Shown here: positions 52,481 through 60,379 of the stretch, in pieces
Position numbering within the stretch: position 1 is the first letter of the stretch
How the letters are laid out: every line of letters begins with the position of its first letter
DNA from: Anaerolineales bacterium
GTDB lineage: Bacteria > Chloroflexota > Anaerolineae > Anaerolineales > UBA4823
Assembly: GCA_016935755.1 (NCBI GenBank)
Contig: JAFGQI010000125.1
Span: 1-64,000 of the forward strand
Length of the DNA: 64,000 nt
Direction: 5' to 3'
Program-made: the position numbers and the translations under genes
Notes under the pieces: generated by a model
The model's input: the letters and a program-made list of their open reading frames with translations, nothing else
Databases searched by the model: none
Told to the model about the DNA's origin: nothing

Positions 52481-54349
52481 CTATTCCAGACCAGCCCTGA
52501 TGGCTTCAGCCAGAGCAGGGGAAATTCCTGAAATAGCAGTCAATTCTTCCATTGATGCGTTTTGAATATCTTCAATAGAGCCGAAGTGGTTGAGCAACGC
52601 TTTTCTACGCGCCGGGCCGATACCCGGAATTGCATCCAGTCGCGAGGCAATACCTTTCTTGGTGCGCAGCTTACGATGGGAGGTGATAGCAAAACGATGC
52701 GCTTCATCGCGCACGCGCTGGATCAGATACAAGCCCTGGGACTGGCGCGGCAGCAAGATGGGCAGTTCACGGGCAGGGAGAAACAGCTCTTCGTTTTGTT
52801 TAGCTAACCCGGCCACAGGAATCTGACCCATCAGGCCGAAATGTTCCAAAACTCCTATCGCCCTCCCCAGCTGCCCTTTGCCTCCATCCACAATCAGCAA
52901 GTCTGGCAGCATTGCAAAAGCCGGATCCGGTTTCTTGCCCGGGGTATCGGTCGCCTCCTGGGCTAACTTCCAGCGGTTGAAGCGCCGCATGAGCACCTCT
53001 TCCATGCTGGCAAAATCGTCCGGGCCGCTCACACTGCGAATATTAAAATGCCGGTAGAGCTTCTTCTTTGGCACGCCCTGCTCAAAAATGACCATGCTGC
53101 CAACTGCCGCAGTCCCCTGTGTATTGGATATATCGTAACATTCGATGCGGTTGATCGGCGCGGTTAAACCGATGGCTTCCTGGATTTCAGCCAGGGCCTG
53201 CTCCTGGCGATGGCGATCGGCTTGCCATTGAGCTTGAAGTGCGTGCAGCGTTTCAGCAGCATTTTCAGCCGCCATTTGGATCAATTCGTGCTGTTGGCCC
53301 TGGCGAGGAACCAGGATTTCCACCATCTGATCATCGCGCTTTTGGCTCAGCCACTGGCGAATGATCTGGGCTTCCTCCACTTCCTGAGGCAGCAAGACCT
53401 GAGGGGGAATCGTGGAAGCCTGGTCATAGAACTGCTTAATAAACTCAGTCATCACACTTGCATCGGTGACTTCAGCCGCCCCTTCGAGCAGATAGTAATC
53501 CCGCCCAATCAGCTTTCCACCGCGGATGAAGAAGACCTGCACGCAGGCTTCTCCATCGGATCGCGCCATGGCAAGAACATCCGAGTCTAAATAATCACTG
53601 GAGATTACCTTCTGTTTTTCTACCACATTATCGATGGCGCGAATCTGATCCCGCAGCGCCGCTGCACGCTCGAAGCGCAGTTCTTCAGCCGCTTTCTCCA
53701 TTTCAGCGCGCATGCGAGACACAATCGGATCGATCCGCCCTTCCAGGAAATGACAGAGATCCTCGATCATCTGCCGATAGCGCGCCTGGTCGGTCAACCC
53801 AATGCAGGGTGCGCAGCACAGCTTGATGTCGTAATACAGGCAGGCCCGTTCATCCTGTCCGGTAATCTCTCGATCGCAGGTCAGGTATGGGAAAATCCTG
53901 CGCAGAATATCCAAAGTCTGGTGCACAGCCCAAACACTGGTGTAGGGGCCGAAGTAGCGTGATCCGTCCCGCACCATCTGGCGGGTGACGGTCACCTTCG
54001 GATAGGGGTCGTCCCAGTGGACCTTTATATAAGGATAGCGTTTGTCATCCTTCAAACGCACGTTGTAGTGCGGTCGGTGCTTCTTGATCAGATTCATCTC
54101 CAGGATCAAAGCTTCTAATTCCGACCCGACTACAATCCATTCGATATTCGCTATCTCGCTGACCAGCTTCAGGGTCTTGCGGTTATGCTCGGCGCTGGCG
54201 TGGAAGTAGGAACGCACCCGGTTGCGCAAGTTGATCGCCTTGCCCACATAGATCACCTTGCCTTCGGCGCTCTTCATAATATAGCAGCCGGGCTTGGTGG
54301 GCAAAGTATCTAACTGCCCTTTGAGATGATCCGAAATTCTTTGTTCCAT
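52481..54349 (-). CDS. uvrC: Excinuclease ABC subunit C (UvrC)
   Basis: 622 aa from the ATG at 54349; a TTG five codons upstream has no better signal. The N-terminal GIY-YIG nuclease shows LPTKPGCYIMKSAEGKVIYV and GKAINLRNRVRSYF. A UVR motif for UvrB contact lies near residue 205 (EKAAEELRFERAAALRDQI). The RNase H-like endonuclease domain includes ECYDISNTQGTAAVGSMVIF and VDGGKGQLGRA, and the helix-hairpin-helix pair ends the protein (IPGIGPARRKALLNHFG). It makes both incisions in nucleotide excision repair with UvrA and UvrB, which are not in this window. A tiny membrane-protein gene follows directly. Confidence 0.96.
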   Translation of the reverse strand: MEQRISDHLKGQLDTLPTKPGCYIMKSAEGKVIYVGKAINLRNRVRSYFHASAEHNRKTLKLVSEIANIEWIVVGSELEALILEMNLIKKHRPHYNVRLKDDKRYPYIKVHWDDPYPKVTVTRQMVRDGSRYFGPYTSVWAVHQTLDILRRIFPYLTCDREITGQDERACLYYDIKLCCAPCIGLTDQARYRQMIEDLCHFLEGRIDPIVSRMRAEMEKAAEELRFERAAALRDQIRAIDNVVEKQKVISSDYLDSDVLAMARSDGEACVQVFFIRGGKLIGRDYYLLEGAAEVTDASVMTEFIKQFYDQASTIPPQVLLPQEVEEAQIIRQWLSQKRDDQMVEILVPRQGQQHELIQMAAENAAETLHALQAQWQADRHRQEQALAEIQEAIGLTAPINRIECYDISNTQGTAAVGSMVIFEQGVPKKKLYRHFNIRSVSGPDDFASMEEVLMRRFNRWKLAQEATDTPGKKPDPAFAMLPDLLIVDGGKGQLGRAIGVLEHFGLMGQIPVAGLAKQNEELFLPARELPILLPRQSQGLYLIQRVRDEAHRFAITSHRKLRTKKGIASRLDAIPGIGPARRKALLNHFGSIEDIQNASMEELTAISGISPALAEAIRAGLE

Positions 54350-54581
54350 TCGTTTTTCGCGCAAGGATGAATATCAATCTACGATCAAATTAATCAGTTC
54401 CATTACCGAGCTTATTCTGGCAGCAGCTTTGCTAGATTTGCTATTATATCTCCAAAAAACAATTATCATGAAGCGCAACAATTCTGCCTCTGCTGCGTAG
54501 ACTATAACAACTATCCTCTCTTGAAGCCATCGTTATAAAGCGTGAAGATGGTTCCAGAGCAAAAACATCGGAGATAATGAA

Positions 54582-54830
54582 ATGAATAACTCAATCAACC
54601 GCTTATATCGATCCCGTCACGACCGCATGATTGCCGGCGTATGCGCTGGTCTGGGACACTTTTTCGGCATCGATCCGACCGTCATCCGTCTGAGTGTTGT
54701 CCTGGTGACCTTTTTCTGGCCGTTCACTGTGCTGGTCTATCTCATCATGATGCTCATTGTTCCAGAAGAACCTGTGGCTGCCAATGAGCCTTCGATCATA
54801 GAGCCGCCCATTGAACCCTCAGCCCAGTGA
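54582..54830 (+). CDS. PspC-domain envelope stress protein
   Basis: 82 aa with a GGAG-containing leader. The PspC pattern is plain: RLYRSRHDRMIAGVCAGLGH, FFGIDPTVIRLSVVLVTFFW, then VYLIMMLIVPEEP. One or two hydrophobic helices make it membrane-bound. PspC proteins sense envelope stress in the phage-shock response, but no PspA or PspB gene is near. It is flanked by about 230 nt without features upstream and a bidirectional terminator downstream. Confidence 0.9.
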   Translation: MNNSINRLYRSRHDRMIAGVCAGLGHFFGIDPTVIRLSVVLVTFFWPFTVLVYLIMMLIVPEEPVAANEPSIIEPPIEPSAQ

Positions 54831-54850
54831 TCCGATCGCTTCTAAAATAG

Positions 54851-54891
54851 AAACGACCTCCTGCAAGTTGATACTTGCCGGGAGGTCGATT
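54851..54891. terminator. Bidirectional terminator between pspC and the lipoprotein gene
   Basis: CGACCTCC (54854-54861) pairs with GGAGGTCG (54881-54888), extended inward by GCAAGT (54863-54868) with ACTTGC (54873-54878). AAA on the left and TTT on the right flank the hairpin, so it can serve both convergent genes. Confidence 0.7.
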
Positions 54892-54913
54892 TCATTAAAC
54901 ACACCCGAACAAC

Positions 54914-56122
54914 CTACTGCGCCTTTTTTAGCTCCTCGATGATGATCGGGCGAATAACATTCCAGATATCAACCCCGGATTTCAGGCGCTCCTTTAAAAG
55001 TAGTACGCCGCTATAACGCAGATCCAGGTCAACCCAGGGGATGCTGCCAAAGTTACCAGGGGCGCTCAGCTCAGGGCCGTTGCTGCCAGGGTGCTGCGAT
55101 GAATCGGTAATCCACCAGCCGAAACTGAATCCCGTGAAAGAGTCGCGCCCAGGCGTATCTACCCTGGGAACCCCGGCAACCTGGTTCGTCTGCATCTCGG
55201 CAATCACAGCCTGAGATAAGATCTGTCGATCGCCGAACTTGCCGCCTGCCAGGAACATCTGCAGGAGAATATTGAAATCAGTGACAGTGGTGGCTACGCC
55301 GCTGGAGATGCGGGGGTTTTTATCGCTGCCAAAGGCATTATTCTCTTTACCATAGGTAAAGATTTGCAGACCTAATGGGTTGGAGATTCTCTCGGCAAAG
55401 AAATCAATCCAGGTGGGTCTTTGAGCAATCTCTGTGGCTACGAAACCCGCCACCTGGTAATCTGCGCTGCTGTAGGCAAACTGCGAACCAGGAGCAGAAA
55501 CCAGAGGCGCATTGAGAATTTCATCGACACACCGCACCAGGATCATATCCGATTTTTGCCGGACGCAGGGTGGGTCGGAAATCAGGCCCGAGGTGTGGTT
55601 TAGCAGCATGCGCATGGTGATGGCAGCTTTATCGGCGGGCCAGGCATAGCCTTCAGACAACAGGCTGACGACTGGCACATCCAGGTTCAATTTGCCCTCA
55701 TCCACCAGGGTCAGTATCGCCATGGCAGAAGCTATCTCAGTAGAGGTAGATACTGTCTGAACTGTATCTGCTCCCTGATCACCATATCCTTTCAGAAACA
55801 GAATCTGCCCGTCGCGCGCCAATATCAGCGTAAGACCTTTAACCGTATTGGGAACAAAACTCGCCAGACTGGCATCCAGGGCGGACCAGTTATAGTTGCC
55901 TGCCACAACTGGAGGAGATGTCGGAGCTGCAGTCGGCTCTACAGGCTGCTCGCCCGCTGGCGCTTCTGCCGTTGGTCCGGGCGCCTGAGTTTGAACCGGG
56001 GCCTGCCCGGCTCCAGTTGCTGTGGCAGCCGGCGACTCCCCGCCCGATGATAAATTACAGGCAGCAGTAACAAGACTAAGTATTACAAGTAGGAATATAA
56101 ATGGTCGTTTGCCAAAAATCAT
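54914..56122 (-). CDS. Beta-lactamase-fold lipoprotein with a degenerate active site
   Basis: 402 aa. A lipoprotein signal with Cys22 (SLVTAAC) precedes a Pro/Thr/Ala linker, so the domain is outside the membrane. The class C beta-lactamase/esterase fold is recognisable: LILARDGQILFLKGYGDQ, AILTLVDEGKLNLDVPV, ITMRMLLNHTSGLISD and FAYSSADYQVAGFVATEIAQ. The SxxK position that should read like GSVTKTFTA is TSTEIASAM here, so the general-base lysine is Glu and the nucleophilic serine is not clearly present. The Tyr motif reads YSSA where YSN is expected. It is probably a pseudoenzyme or binding protein. A tiny membrane-protein gene is 100 nt upstream on the same strand. Confidence 0.82.
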   Translation of the reverse strand: MIFGKRPFIFLLVILSLVTAACNLSSGGESPAATATGAGQAPVQTQAPGPTAEAPAGEQPVEPTAAPTSPPVVAGNYNWSALDASLASFVPNTVKGLTLILARDGQILFLKGYGDQGADTVQTVSTSTEIASAMAILTLVDEGKLNLDVPVVSLLSEGYAWPADKAAITMRMLLNHTSGLISDPPCVRQKSDMILVRCVDEILNAPLVSAPGSQFAYSSADYQVAGFVATEIAQRPTWIDFFAERISNPLGLQIFTYGKENNAFGSDKNPRISSGVATTVTDFNILLQMFLAGGKFGDRQILSQAVIAEMQTNQVAGVPRVDTPGRDSFTGFSFGWWITDSSQHPGSNGPELSAPGNFGSIPWVDLDLRYSGVLLLKERLKSGVDIWNVIRPIIIEELKKAQ

Positions 56123-56222
56123 ATTTTGATCCTATCTCTTTCCAGCATCTCTGCTAATTTTTGAATGAACACAGGATGCAAGTATAAACCCTTGCTGCCG
56201 TGGATGCCAGCCAAGATTAATA

Positions 56223-56345
56223 TTATCTCACCCACACCATCCAGACCAACGCCAAGCAGGCGAGAAACAAGAGCACCCCGAAGCAGCTAAACCCCATGCG
56301 CCGTCCCATAACAGGCCGGCGGATAACAACACGTCTGCGCATCAT
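56223..56345 (-). CDS. Small basic single-span membrane protein (40 aa)
   Basis: Two consecutive ATGs (56345, 56342) follow an AAAGGAGG site 5-6 nt upstream. The product starts MMRRRVVIRRPVMGRRMG and continues as one hydrophobic helix (FSCFGVLLFLACLALVWMVW) ending in VR. The perfect Shine-Dalgarno sequence and a strongly basic N-terminus before a helix support a real short gene. It sits in the 333-bp gap between wecB and the lipoprotein gene. The rest of that gap is A+T-rich with no clear further feature. Confidence 0.72.
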   Translation of the reverse strand: MMRRRVVIRRPVMGRRMGFSCFGVLLFLACLALVWMVWVR

Positions 56346-56455
56346 CTTAGCCTCCTTTGTCTAAACGGTTTGAACGCAGCTTTTATGTAATACGATTCTA
56401 CATCAATTATTACAAATCCACATCATCCCATGGTAATCGGAGTGTAAAAATTGCG

Positions 56456-57541
56456 TCATATCACTTGAGCAGCCATCACTTCGACAATCCGCTCAGCCGC
56501 GTGCCCGTCCCAAAGTTCAGGGATTTTTCCCCCACCGCGCTGGCCCAGGCTGACACCGGAAAATGAATCTAAAATCGCCTGGCGCTCGCTGGCAACCAGC
56601 CGGTTGGTGCCCAGGGTCACCGTCACAGGGCGTTCCGTCGTGGTTCTGACCGTCAGGCATGGCACTCCCAGATAGGTTGTTTCCTCCTGGATCCCGCCCG
56701 AATCGGTGATCACCGCGCCCGCCGCATCCGTAAGCGCCAGAAAATCTAGATAGCCCTGGGGCTGCAAAAAGCGGATCCTCGCTGAGGCAAGGCCATGCTG
56801 ATTGAGGGTCTCTCGAGTGCGAGGGTGAACCGGGAAAATCACTGGAATATCCTGGCTGATTTCATCCAGCGCAGCCAGGATTTCACGCAAAACTTCTGGA
56901 TGATCAACATTTACCGGCCGGTGCAGGGTGACCAGGACATACTGGCCTTTTTGCAGACCCAGATCGGCTAATATCGGTCTGGCTTGAGCTTGCGGGAGCA
57001 GGCTGACCAGGGTGTCGATCATTACATTTCCGACAAGATGAATTTTGGATGGATCGCAACCCTCTCGCAGCAGATGAGCATCTGCATCCCTGGAAGGCGT
57101 AAAGAGCAGATCAGCGATCTGGTCTGTTAGCAGCCGGTTGATCTCCTCCGGCATGCTGCGATCGCCAGAGCGCAGCCCGGCCTCCACATGCGCCACCGGG
57201 ATGCCTGCCTTACTGCATACCAGCGCGCACGCCAGAGACGAGTTCACATCCCCAACCACGATCACCCAATCCGGCTGCTGGCTCAGCAAAACAGGCTCGA
57301 AGGCCAACATCACATGGGCAGTCTGCTGGGCATGAGAGCCGGAGCCAACGTTCAGATATTCATCAGGCTCAGGCATGCGCAGTTCTTCAAAAAACACCTG
57401 CGACATCACATAATCATAATGCTGTCCCGTATGCACCAATACCTGCTGAAACAGGCCTGGGCGCTTGTCCATAGCCGCCATGACTGGAGCCACCTTCATA
57501 AAATTGGGCCGTGCTCCAACCACATGCATGATTTTCGGCAT
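56456..57541 (-). CDS. wecB: Non-hydrolysing UDP-N-acetylglucosamine 2-epimerase
   Basis: 361 aa from the ATG at 57541, which has GAAAGGGAAGG at suitable spacing; the GTG three codons earlier is too close to it. Motifs are VVGARPNFMKVAPVM, VHTGQHYDYVMSQVFF, VHVEAGLRSGDRSMPEEINR (with the conserved acid/His residues) and ITDSGGIQEETTYLGVPC. It interconverts UDP-GlcNAc and UDP-ManNAc for surface polysaccharides. It stands apart from the 20.9-27.9 kb glycan block but could serve the same surface. Confidence 0.95.
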   Translation of the reverse strand: MPKIMHVVGARPNFMKVAPVMAAMDKRPGLFQQVLVHTGQHYDYVMSQVFFEELRMPEPDEYLNVGSGSHAQQTAHVMLAFEPVLLSQQPDWVIVVGDVNSSLACALVCSKAGIPVAHVEAGLRSGDRSMPEEINRLLTDQIADLLFTPSRDADAHLLREGCDPSKIHLVGNVMIDTLVSLLPQAQARPILADLGLQKGQYVLVTLHRPVNVDHPEVLREILAALDEISQDIPVIFPVHPRTRETLNQHGLASARIRFLQPQGYLDFLALTDAAGAVITDSGGIQEETTYLGVPCLTVRTTTERPVTVTLGTNRLVASERQAILDSFSGVSLGQRGGGKIPELWDGHAAERIVEVMAAQVI

Positions 57542-57609
57542 TGCCTGCACCTTCCCTTTCGCTGGTGGGGCTCCAGGAGCTTCCCCACCAGCAAGTTTAG
57601 GATAATCTC

Positions 57610-58665
57610 TTATGATCCGCTCTGGCTTTGCCAGAAAGCCCGGTCGGTCTCATCTTCCTCGTCCAGCAGCGCCGGATGAACTTCCGGCATCTGCCGGAGG
57701 TCATGCGCCTTCCACAAATCTGCAGCGATTCGGCGCGGGTTAGATTTTACTCCCTGGGAGGCAAAATACTCGCAAATCCGCGTCACATCGCGCTCGAAAA
57801 TTCCAAAAGCATTTCGGTTCACCTGCGGGTCGACCACCTGGGGAAAGTCGATCAGGGTGATATCGCCATTCCAATACAGGATATTATACGCAGAAAGATC
57901 GCCATGCACACGATGATGATCCAGCATGACCTGAATATTGTGAAGCACCCTATCGAATAGCTGGCGCGCTTCTTTCTGCCGCAAGTCAACCGTGTTTAGG
58001 GTCGGCGCAGACACATCATCGCCGCCAATATACGACATCAGGATGGCATTGTTGCCGCGAGCGTAAGGGTGAGGCACATCCGCACCCGCTTCAAAGAGAA
58101 CACAGAGCGCTTGAAACTCATATTCAACCCAAGAGGTATGCAAGAGTTCTTGCCCATAAGCTGTATGCCTGTGCATGGCATGGATCATCCCAGAGTTGAT
58201 GATCGCATGCCCATTCTCATCCAGATTCTGGCGGCCTTCGCGATAGACGTGGTCCTTTCGCAAGTTGCGGAACATCCGTGGACGGTAGATTTTGGCTGCC
58301 AGATAAGGCTGTTCCAGGTTAGGAACGGAGGGATTGGCCAGGCATTGATACACATGCGCCTCCTTACCGCCCTTGATCAGGTGCAGCACATCATCCAGCC
58401 ACTGCGAATCATAAAAACCGCCCAACGAATTAACAATCCACTGGCGCTCGTGATGGGAGGCGCTGTAGGTAAAGTTAAAATGATCTTCTCCATCCGGCTG
58501 TTCAACCAGTTGAGCGATTTCATCCTGAATTGGTTGGACGCACAGGCGGCTTTTATTCGCCGTTGGTTTCGAGCGGACCTTGCTGCGAGGCAGATTCCGG
58601 ATGGTTGGTAAATTCTCGATCTCGTCAAGGTCAATATCGTTGATGCTGATGCGATTGCTAGACAT
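57610..58665 (-). CDS. RIO1-type atypical Ser/Thr kinase
   Basis: 351 aa, ATG at 58665 with GAGG 11-14 nt upstream, directly after the terminator-like hairpin. Motifs of the RIO1 family are present: GGKEAHVYQCLANP (flexible loop region), AAKIYRPRMFRNLRKDHVYR (lysine), VHGDLSAYNILYWNGDITLI (catalytic Asp and Asn) and LIDFPQVVDPQVNR (metal-binding Asp). The N-terminal 90 residues are a basic extension of unknown role. RIO1 kinases act in 40S ribosome maturation in archaea and eukaryotes; the bacterial versions are uncharacterised. Transcription seems controlled by the attenuator-like leader at 58680-58942. Confidence 0.9.
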   Translation of the reverse strand: MSSNRISINDIDLDEIENLPTIRNLPRSKVRSKPTANKSRLCVQPIQDEIAQLVEQPDGEDHFNFTYSASHHERQWIVNSLGGFYDSQWLDDVLHLIKGGKEAHVYQCLANPSVPNLEQPYLAAKIYRPRMFRNLRKDHVYREGRQNLDENGHAIINSGMIHAMHRHTAYGQELLHTSWVEYEFQALCVLFEAGADVPHPYARGNNAILMSYIGGDDVSAPTLNTVDLRQKEARQLFDRVLHNIQVMLDHHRVHGDLSAYNILYWNGDITLIDFPQVVDPQVNRNAFGIFERDVTRICEYFASQGVKSNPRRIAADLWKAHDLRQMPEVHPALLDEEDETDRAFWQSQSGS

Positions 58666-58679
58666 TTCTATAAAACCTC

Positions 58680-58717
58680 AAAAAAGCTGCCACAGGCGAA
58701 CGAACACCTGTGGCAGC
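58680..58717 (-). terminator. Terminator-like hairpin in the RIO1 leader
   Basis: A perfect 11-bp stem (58686-58696 with 58707-58717) and a 10-nt loop precede six T on the minus strand (58685-58680). It lies only 15 nt before the RIO1 start codon, so it is placed to attenuate that gene. Its 5' arm shares GCCACAGG with the upstream hairpin. Confidence 0.8.
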
Positions 58718-58773
58718 AAAACTGATCAAAAGTTTTATTTCATCATCCCAGAAAAACCGATCCTGGAATCAAA

Positions 58774-58802
58774 AGCCACAGGGCAGGGGCGCGCCTGTGG
58801 CT
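58774..58802 (-). promoter_or_regulatory. Upstream hairpin able to pair with the terminator arm
   Basis: 9-bp stem AGCCACAGG/CCTGTGGCT (58794-58802 with 58774-58782). Its 3' arm can instead pair with GCCACAGG in the terminator's 5' arm, so the two hairpins are mutually exclusive with an antiterminator pairing. Confidence 0.6.
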
Positions 58803-58827
58803 GATTTCTCCATCGAGAAATTGCAGG

Positions 58828-58887
58828 TTATCGCTGTTGCCAGGAGGCGCGCCCAATAAACATGCTGCAAGCATCCATGATGGTCAT
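58828..58887 (-). CDS. Putative 19-residue leader peptide of the RIO1 gene
   Basis: ATG at 58887, stop at 58828, product MTIMDACSMFIGRASWQQR. Strong AAGGAG and GGAGG sites lie upstream. The GGAGGCGCG around its ribosome binding site (58893-58901) can pair perfectly over 9 bp with codons in the ORF itself (58843-58851). It has no run of one amino acid that would identify a classical amino-acid attenuator. Treat it as a regulatory uORF candidate, not a functional peptide. Confidence 0.55.
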   Translation of the reverse strand: MTIMDACSMFIGRASWQQR

Positions 58888-58913
58888 TTTTTCGCGCCTC
58901 CTTTCTCCTTAGA

Positions 58914-58942
58914 ATTCCAAGATCATCAATCTTGTTGGTCAA
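58914..58942 (-). promoter_or_regulatory. Promoter of the RIO1 leader transcript
   Basis: TTGACC (58942-58937), a 17-nt spacer and TGGAAT (58919-58914) on the minus strand. A short inverted repeat, TTGGT/ACCAA (58935-58939 with 58945-58949), overlaps the -35 box. Between here and the phosphatase stop at 59011 nothing else is visible. Confidence 0.5.
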
Positions 58943-59010
58943 ATACCAACGAGGGCTAGTTTACCAGTACAGCTACCTTACGTCAAGGATGAGCTTATTG
59001 CCATGTACGG

Positions 59011-60219
59011 CTACTTACGGGCGATCACAATCAGGGCTAAATCGTCTTGCAGAGCCTCGCTATCACAAAAATGATGCACCTCGGACAGCAGCGCAGCCTG
59101 GATTTCAACGGCTGGACGCCCTTGCTGGGCGCGGGCGATCTGCACCAGGCGCTCCTGGCCGAAGAAACGGCCCTGTTTATCCTGGGCTTCAGTGATCCCA
59201 TCGGTGTACAATACCAACAGGTCCCCCGGCTGCATCCTGGCCACCTTTTGTCCCCAGTGAGCATTTTCCATCACCCCCAGCACCATCCCGGTGGGCCGCA
59301 AACTATCGATGGGCCGCCCTTTCTTGCAGCTAAACAGCATCGGCGGATTATGCCCGGCGTTCACGTAGCGCAGCCTGCCTGAATCCGGCTCCAAAACCCC
59401 ATAAAAAGCTGTGACGAACATACCCCCCCGGCTGTCTGACAGGATGCGGTCGTTCACCGTTCCCATCGTAATCGCCGGCAGCAAGGGATATTGCATGGCG
59501 TATGTGCGAATCAATGTGCTGCAGAGGGTCATGAACAAAGCCGCCCCCATCCCCTTATCCGACACATCTGCCACCACGATCCCCCAATCCCCGTTCGCCA
59601 GTGGGATGAAATCAAAGAAATCGCCAGATGTTGAACGGGCCGGCTCCAGGCAAGCAGCAATATCCCAACCGCGCAGGTTCGGCGCTTCTTCTGGCAGCAA
59701 ATTCGCCTGAATCCTGCCTGCCGCGGCCATCTCCTCCTGCAAGTCAGGCCGCTCAACAGCGTCGGGCTCAGCAGATATCACCTCAATCATCTCCCGCTGA
59801 GGGACATCCGGGCTTGATTCCTGGTAAGCCTCGCTTTCTTCCTGGTACAGCTGGTGAATGGCCTGAGCCAGATCGCCAGCGCAGAGATCTTTCGTCAGGT
59901 AGCCTGATGCTCCCGCTTCTTGTGCGGAGGACATCGTTTCAGGGTTCTTCGAATCGCCCAACAGCAGCACTTTTGTTTGCGGCCAGCGAAGTTTGATCGT
60001 CCGGGTAACGGAAAGGCTGTCCTCTCCAGGGAGGCCCAGATCCATCAGCACTACATTGGGTTCGGTTAGCTCACATAACTGGAGGGTTTCTTCTGCATCC
60101 TGAGCTTCTCCAACCAGCTTCAGTTCGTCAAACAACAACAGGAACGCGCTCAACCCGCTGCGGATCAGGGCTTGATCATAGGCTACGATTATTCGGATAG
60201 GGTGATCAGGATCAATCAT
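59011..60219 (-). CDS. Receiver-SpoIIE (RsbU-type) protein phosphatase
   Basis: 402 aa. The N-terminal receiver (about 1-125) shows IRIIVAYDQALIRSGL, VVLMDLGLPGED with the acceptor Asp near residue 58, and SGYLTKD with the conserved Lys. A linker of about 45 acidic residues follows. The PP2C/SpoIIE domain (about 170-402) has IQANLLPEEAPNLRGWDIAA, SGDFFDFIPLANG and VVADVSDKGMGAALFM with the metal-binding Asp residues, and DLLVLYTDGITEAQD. Such proteins dephosphorylate anti-anti-sigma factors or similar partners in response to a sensor kinase. No STAS or anti-sigma gene is nearby; the kinase at 47271 is a possible input. Confidence 0.92.
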   Translation of the reverse strand: MIDPDHPIRIIVAYDQALIRSGLSAFLLLFDELKLVGEAQDAEETLQLCELTEPNVVLMDLGLPGEDSLSVTRTIKLRWPQTKVLLLGDSKNPETMSSAQEAGASGYLTKDLCAGDLAQAIHQLYQEESEAYQESSPDVPQREMIEVISAEPDAVERPDLQEEMAAAGRIQANLLPEEAPNLRGWDIAACLEPARSTSGDFFDFIPLANGDWGIVVADVSDKGMGAALFMTLCSTLIRTYAMQYPLLPAITMGTVNDRILSDSRGGMFVTAFYGVLEPDSGRLRYVNAGHNPPMLFSCKKGRPIDSLRPTGMVLGVMENAHWGQKVARMQPGDLLVLYTDGITEAQDKQGRFFGQERLVQIARAQQGRPAVEIQAALLSEVHHFCDSEALQDDLALIVIARK

Positions 60220-60379
60220 AGGCGCTTTCTACCTCTGCACCGAATTCGCTTTCAAAACAGGTGTATTTTAACCGCAAAAAGGCAGTGCGGTGGATTCATT
60301 TGCCAATTCATTTATGGCTGCAACTTCCCTAATTATATTCTGTAATTCTTATTGAGGAACTACAACAGAGAGGTTAAAA

